DNA of 24,056 nucleotides. Origin: a virus. The DNA lies in IMG/VR virus record IMGVR_UViG_3300005563_000100, positions 1 to 24,056 of that record, one strand, 5' to 3'. Positions within the stretch are counted from its first letter, which is position 1. Each line of letters starts with the position of its first letter. A program made the translations under genes and the position numbers. The notes below the pieces were generated by a model that was given only the letters and a program-made list of their open reading frames with translations, searched no databases and was not told the DNA's origin. This document shows positions 20,918-24,056 of this stretch, piece after piece.

Positions 20918-22111
20918 ATGGCACTGAACGACACGGGTGGATACACGATCGCTCCCGACGCGGGGCCGCTGCCGAAGGTGCAACCGGGCACACCGGGCAT
21001 CCCTGGACAGGCGCCGCTCGGGGCGACCCCGTACAACCCGAACGATTCGAGCACCTGGACGACCGGCGTCGCGCGCCCTGGCGACTCGTTCAACATGAGC
21101 CAGAGCGACCGCAACGCTGCGGTGACATGGGGGCAGGGTCAGAGCGGTGTTCGGCCTTGGGAGAACCGCTCCGCGAGCGCGAACGACACGCGCAACAACT
21201 TCTATTACGGAGGCACGCCGGGCGGCGCGGCCGCGTTCAATGGGCAGGTCTATCAGACCGGACAGGACCTCGGCATGGGGTTCGGCCGCGTCGAAAACAA
21301 CGCCGGCTTCCTGCAAAAGAACGCGCTCGCGAACCAGAGCGACGCGCAGAGCCGTAGCCCAGGAAGGTTCCTGGATCAGTACTCGAGCACCAACAACGCT
21401 CTCGACCGCGGGTATCAACTCGGAGCGATGAATGGGCTCCAAAACTACATCGCGCAGGGGCCCGGGCCGAGCGCCGCGCAGGCGCAACTGAATCTCGCGA
21501 CGAACCAAAACACCGACTCAGCGCTTGCGCTAGCGCGCTCCGGGCGCGGCATGGGCGGCGGAGCCGCGGCTATGCGGCAAGCGGTCGCGCAAAACGCGGT
21601 GACGCAGCAGAACGCGGCTAACCAATCCGCGGTGCTGCGCGCTCAGGAAAACCAGAACTGGCAGCAAAACCAGCTGAACGCCTACAACCAGCTCGGCGGG
21701 ATTTCGGGCAACGCGCGCATGGGTGACGTGCAGCAGGCATCCTACACGAGCGGCACGCAGCAGGCGGCTTCGAACGCGAACGACCAAACAGCGCTCGGCT
21801 ATGGCGCGCAATCGCTCGGCGCGGGCAACCTCGCGCTCGGCGCGAACCAGGGCAACACGTCTGCGCAGCTCGGTTTCGCCGGCCTGCAGAACGACGTGAA
21901 CAAGTCCGCGCTGCAAGGGAACGAGAACTACGAGCAAAACCTGTACAACCTGTACGCGCACAACACGTTCGGCGCGCAGGCCCCACAGGGCACGAATTAC
22001 TCGCCCTATTTTGCTGCTGCTGGCGCCGTGATCGGCACAGCGGTGGGCGGACCCGGCGGCGGCGTCGCCGGCTACGAGGGCGGCAGCGCGCTCGGTTCGG
22101 CGGTGAGCTGA
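20918..22111 (+). CDS. Ejection-type internal virion protein, 397 aa
   Basis: Rich in Asn, Gln, Ala and Gly with long low-complexity helical stretches (AVTQQNAANQSAVLRAQENQ, QNWQQNQLNAYNQLGG). It ends in a glycine-zipper-like hydrophobic segment (AAAGAVIGTAVGGPGGG, about residues 367-383) able to insert in a membrane. This make-up is typical of podovirus ejection proteins that leave the capsid with the DNA and form a conduit across the cell envelope. It starts one base after the nozzle stop and ends in a TGATG overlap with the next ejection-type gene. Confidence 0.65.
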   Translation: MALNDTGGYTIAPDAGPLPKVQPGTPGIPGQAPLGATPYNPNDSSTWTTGVARPGDSFNMSQSDRNAAVTWGQGQSGVRPWENRSASANDTRNNFYYGGTPGGAAAFNGQVYQTGQDLGMGFGRVENNAGFLQKNALANQSDAQSRSPGRFLDQYSSTNNALDRGYQLGAMNGLQNYIAQGPGPSAAQAQLNLATNQNTDSALALARSGRGMGGGAAAMRQAVAQNAVTQQNAANQSAVLRAQENQNWQQNQLNAYNQLGGISGNARMGDVQQASYTSGTQQAASNANDQTALGYGAQSLGAGNLALGANQGNTSAQLGFAGLQNDVNKSALQGNENYEQNLYNLYAHNTFGAQAPQGTNYSPYFAAAGAVIGTAVGGPGGGVAGYEGGSALGSAVS

Positions 22112-24033
22112 TGCCCAATTTCGTCGACTACTCGACCGAGAACATGAACGGCACGCCCGTTCACACGTTCCTTGACGAAAATGGGCAGGCATCGCCGCCG
22201 ATGTACGGCGACCAGGCCGACGCGCTCGCCGCTGGCATCGACCAATTCAAGCAATTCCGCGCGGCCAACGCTGGCCCGGACATGCGCGTAGCGGGCCCGG
22301 GCGGCGGCATCCCGGAAGACAGCACCATGACCGGCTCCGGGCAGCTGAACCAGTCGGCGGGCCCCGCGGCAGCGCCGGAAGGCCCCAATCAATCCGTCGC
22401 GCCCTCCTCCCCTTCGACTCCCCAGCGGGAGGGCGGCGCGGCGCCTTCGTACTCTGCCGAGGATGCCCAGAGAGAGCAGGCGGCGCGCGAGGCGGAGCAG
22501 GCCGCAGCGATCCACAAAGCCGCGGCCTCGGGCAACCTCATCGCCGGGCAGAACGATCCGGGCGCATTCATCAACGCGCCGGTACAGGGCACGTCGCGCA
22601 GGCAGCTGCAGGCGCGCGCGGCCGGCTCGGTGGCCGTGCCGAAAACGGGCGAGGAGACGGTCGAGGGCGCGGCGCCGTACGACCAGGACGCGGCAGAAGA
22701 GCGAGCGAACGCAGATATCGACATGCGGCTTGCGAAGCAGAAACAAGCCGAGATGCTGCAGGCGCGCGCGGAGCGGGATGCGGCCATGTTCGATCAACAG
22801 GCCGCGATCGCCGCGGCGAAGCTGCAGCACGAGCAGCAAAAGCAGCAGCTCGTCGAGGATGGCGTGCAGCAGGACTACGCGACGGCGCGCGAGTTCCGCG
22901 ACCGCGTGGCCAAGCAACAGGTCGACCCGAATCGGCTTTTCAGCGGAGATCGCGGCGCGTTCAACACGATCGCGGCCGTCATCGGGCAGGGACTTGGTGC
23001 GTTCGCGGCGGCGGGCGGCGGAACCAACAATTTCCGCAACAACGGCGCCCAATCGCAGAACTTCGCCAAGGAGATCATCGATGGCGCCATCGACCGAGAC
23101 ATCCGCGCGCAAGAGGTGAATATCCGGAACGGGCAAGAGGCGTCGAACAGCCAACTGAACGACATTTACCGTCGCCTCGGGGACATGAACCAGGCGAAAG
23201 CCGTGCTCCGCTCGATGCAGCAGGACTACGCCGGCATCCAAATGAAGGCGCTCGCCGCGCGCGACGGCTCCGCGGACGCGCAGAACGCCTACGAGCAGTG
23301 GGAGGCAGCAAACGCAGCCGACCGCGCCGAGCAGGAACGCAAGTTCCAGGCGGACGCCTACGGCAAGCACACGATCAAGATCGCGCAGCAATACGTGCAG
23401 CCGGGCGGCGGCGGCCCGCCTTCGCTCGACCTGCAGCTGAAGCGCGCGCGCGCGCTGGGCGAGCTCGGTCAGCTCGGCAATCAGGGCGCATCGCAGCAGG
23501 CGGAGCTCGACCTGAAGCGCTCCGAGGCAGCGAAGAACAACGCGGAGGCCGCCAAGTCCGGGACCGATGCGAGCTACAATTCGGAGGTCGAGCCGGTCGA
23601 CACCGCGCTCACTGCGCTCGACGCGCTGGCACAGAAGTACGGGTATTCGGTCGACCCGCGCACCGGGAAATTCAGCGAGGGCGCGAGCTCGGGCTCCGGC
23701 TTCCCGCGGGACATCGTGCCGGGCGTCGACACGCCGACCACTGGCAACTTCAAAAAGGAGCTCGCGAACGTCAACACTCTCCATTCGATTGCCATGACCG
23801 GCAACAAGCGCGCGAATCCCGAGCAGGCCGAGGCGACGGGCGCCAAGGCCGGCGTGCTCAATGACACGACGCGCGAGCAACTCGAAAACATGCGCGCGAA
23901 CCTCATCGCCAAAAAAGCATCGCTTGGCACGGGGACGACGCCGCGCGCGCGCGCCATGCGAGCCGGGCAGCGTGTTCAGGTCGGGGTCGAGAACAACCAA
24001 GCCGCCGCGAGCGACGACATTCGAGAAGAGTGA
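22111..24033 (+). CDS. Second ejection-type internal virion protein, 640 aa
   Basis: The N-terminal part (1-110) is polar and Pro/Gly-rich. A long charged coiled coil spans about 120-280 (AQREQAAREAEQAAAIHKAA, ADIDMRLAKQKQAEML, KLQHEQQKQQLVEDG). A short hydrophobic Gly/Ala segment follows (FNTIAAVIGQGLGAFAAAGG, about 290-310). Further helices (EIIDGAIDRDIRAQEVNIRN, LKRARALGELGQLGNQ) complete it. The hydrophobic segment flanked by coiled coil resembles inner-core/ejection proteins. No lysozyme or transglycosylase motif is seen. It forms a pair with the previous gene. Confidence 0.65.
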   Translation: MPNFVDYSTENMNGTPVHTFLDENGQASPPMYGDQADALAAGIDQFKQFRAANAGPDMRVAGPGGGIPEDSTMTGSGQLNQSAGPAAAPEGPNQSVAPSSPSTPQREGGAAPSYSAEDAQREQAAREAEQAAAIHKAAASGNLIAGQNDPGAFINAPVQGTSRRQLQARAAGSVAVPKTGEETVEGAAPYDQDAAEERANADIDMRLAKQKQAEMLQARAERDAAMFDQQAAIAAAKLQHEQQKQQLVEDGVQQDYATAREFRDRVAKQQVDPNRLFSGDRGAFNTIAAVIGQGLGAFAAAGGGTNNFRNNGAQSQNFAKEIIDGAIDRDIRAQEVNIRNGQEASNSQLNDIYRRLGDMNQAKAVLRSMQQDYAGIQMKALAARDGSADAQNAYEQWEAANAADRAEQERKFQADAYGKHTIKIAQQYVQPGGGGPPSLDLQLKRARALGELGQLGNQGASQQAELDLKRSEAAKNNAEAAKSGTDASYNSEVEPVDTALTALDALAQKYGYSVDPRTGKFSEGASSGSGFPRDIVPGVDTPTTGNFKKELANVNTLHSIAMTGNKRANPEQAEATGAKAGVLNDTTREQLENMRANLIAKKASLGTGTTPRARAMRAGQRVQVGVENNQAAASDDIREE

Positions 24034-24056
24034 TGCCGGAGCCCACCGAACAACCT
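24033..24056 (+). CDS. Start of a further gene, cut by the window edge
   Basis: An ATG at 24033 overlaps the previous stop as TGATG, exactly as at the other late-gene junctions, and opens with MPEPTEQP. Only eight codons are visible, so no function can be given. By position another ejection or tail protein is likely. Confidence 0.55.

Noticed and set aside
22072-24000. Long minus-strand open frame (about 640 codons) antisense to the second ejection gene
   Set aside because: It mirrors the high third-position GC of the plus-strand gene, has Arg/Leu-rich low-complexity sequence and no recognisable domain. The other long minus-strand frames are shadows for the same reason.
1-24056. CRISPR array, insertion sequence or rRNA
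   Set aside because: No regularly spaced repeats, no transposase motifs with terminal repeats and no rRNA-like sequence were seen.

Overview
The window is a 24 kb stretch of a high-GC, temperate, podovirus-like phage. Nearly every gene lies on the + strand and the genes are tightly packed. Most junctions are stop/start overlaps of the ATGA, GTGA, TGATG or TAATG type. The head and tail genes run in the order terminase, portal, scaffold-like, capsid, gp4-like connector, tail nozzle-like, then two ejection-type proteins. No tape measure, tail tube or sheath gene is visible, which points to a short-tailed phage. The host is probably a high-GC Gram-negative bacterium. Myxococcota (Polyangia-like) is my best guess, because one phage gene encodes a lipoprotein with a long Gly/Ala/Ser-rich linker of the kind common there. 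This is an inference, not a proof.

Region 1 (1-1200): the C-terminal part of a tyrosine integrase. Its reading frame runs straight through a tRNA-Thr(CGT) 3' half on the - strand (962-1010), which looks like the attP core. The core is flanked by short repeats. The 5' half of the tRNA is missing and phage genes lie on both sides, so this looks like attP of a free or circularised phage genome rather than a prophage end. The layout matches the known case of myxophage Mx8, whose attP core lies inside int.

Region 2 (1201-6630): an early operon of about a dozen genes. Several encode small zinc-ribbon-like proteins. Others encode an ERCC4-type nuclease, a degenerate cytosine-methyltransferase-like protein and, last, a VapE-type primase/helicase ATPase. 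An intrinsic terminator-like hairpin (1473-1516) sits near its start.

Region 3 (6631-7281): an AT-rich island with four ACACAGGT repeats in two 10-bp-phased pairs. It is a good candidate replication origin just downstream of the helicase gene. A 42-codon ORF and about 300 bp without a convincing gene follow.

Region 4 (7282-9562): a cargo-like lipoprotein, a possible small terminase subunit, a three-half-site dyad, a phage GroES-like co-chaperonin and several small unknown genes.

Region 5 (9562-24056): the morphogenesis module. It holds the large terminase, two compositionally odd small genes, portal, scaffold-like protein, major capsid, a possible decoration protein, a small acidic protein, gp4-like adaptor, a small unknown, a 1014-residue nozzle-like protein, two ejection-type proteins and the first codons of another gene. 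No lysis genes, tail fibre or repressor is seen here.
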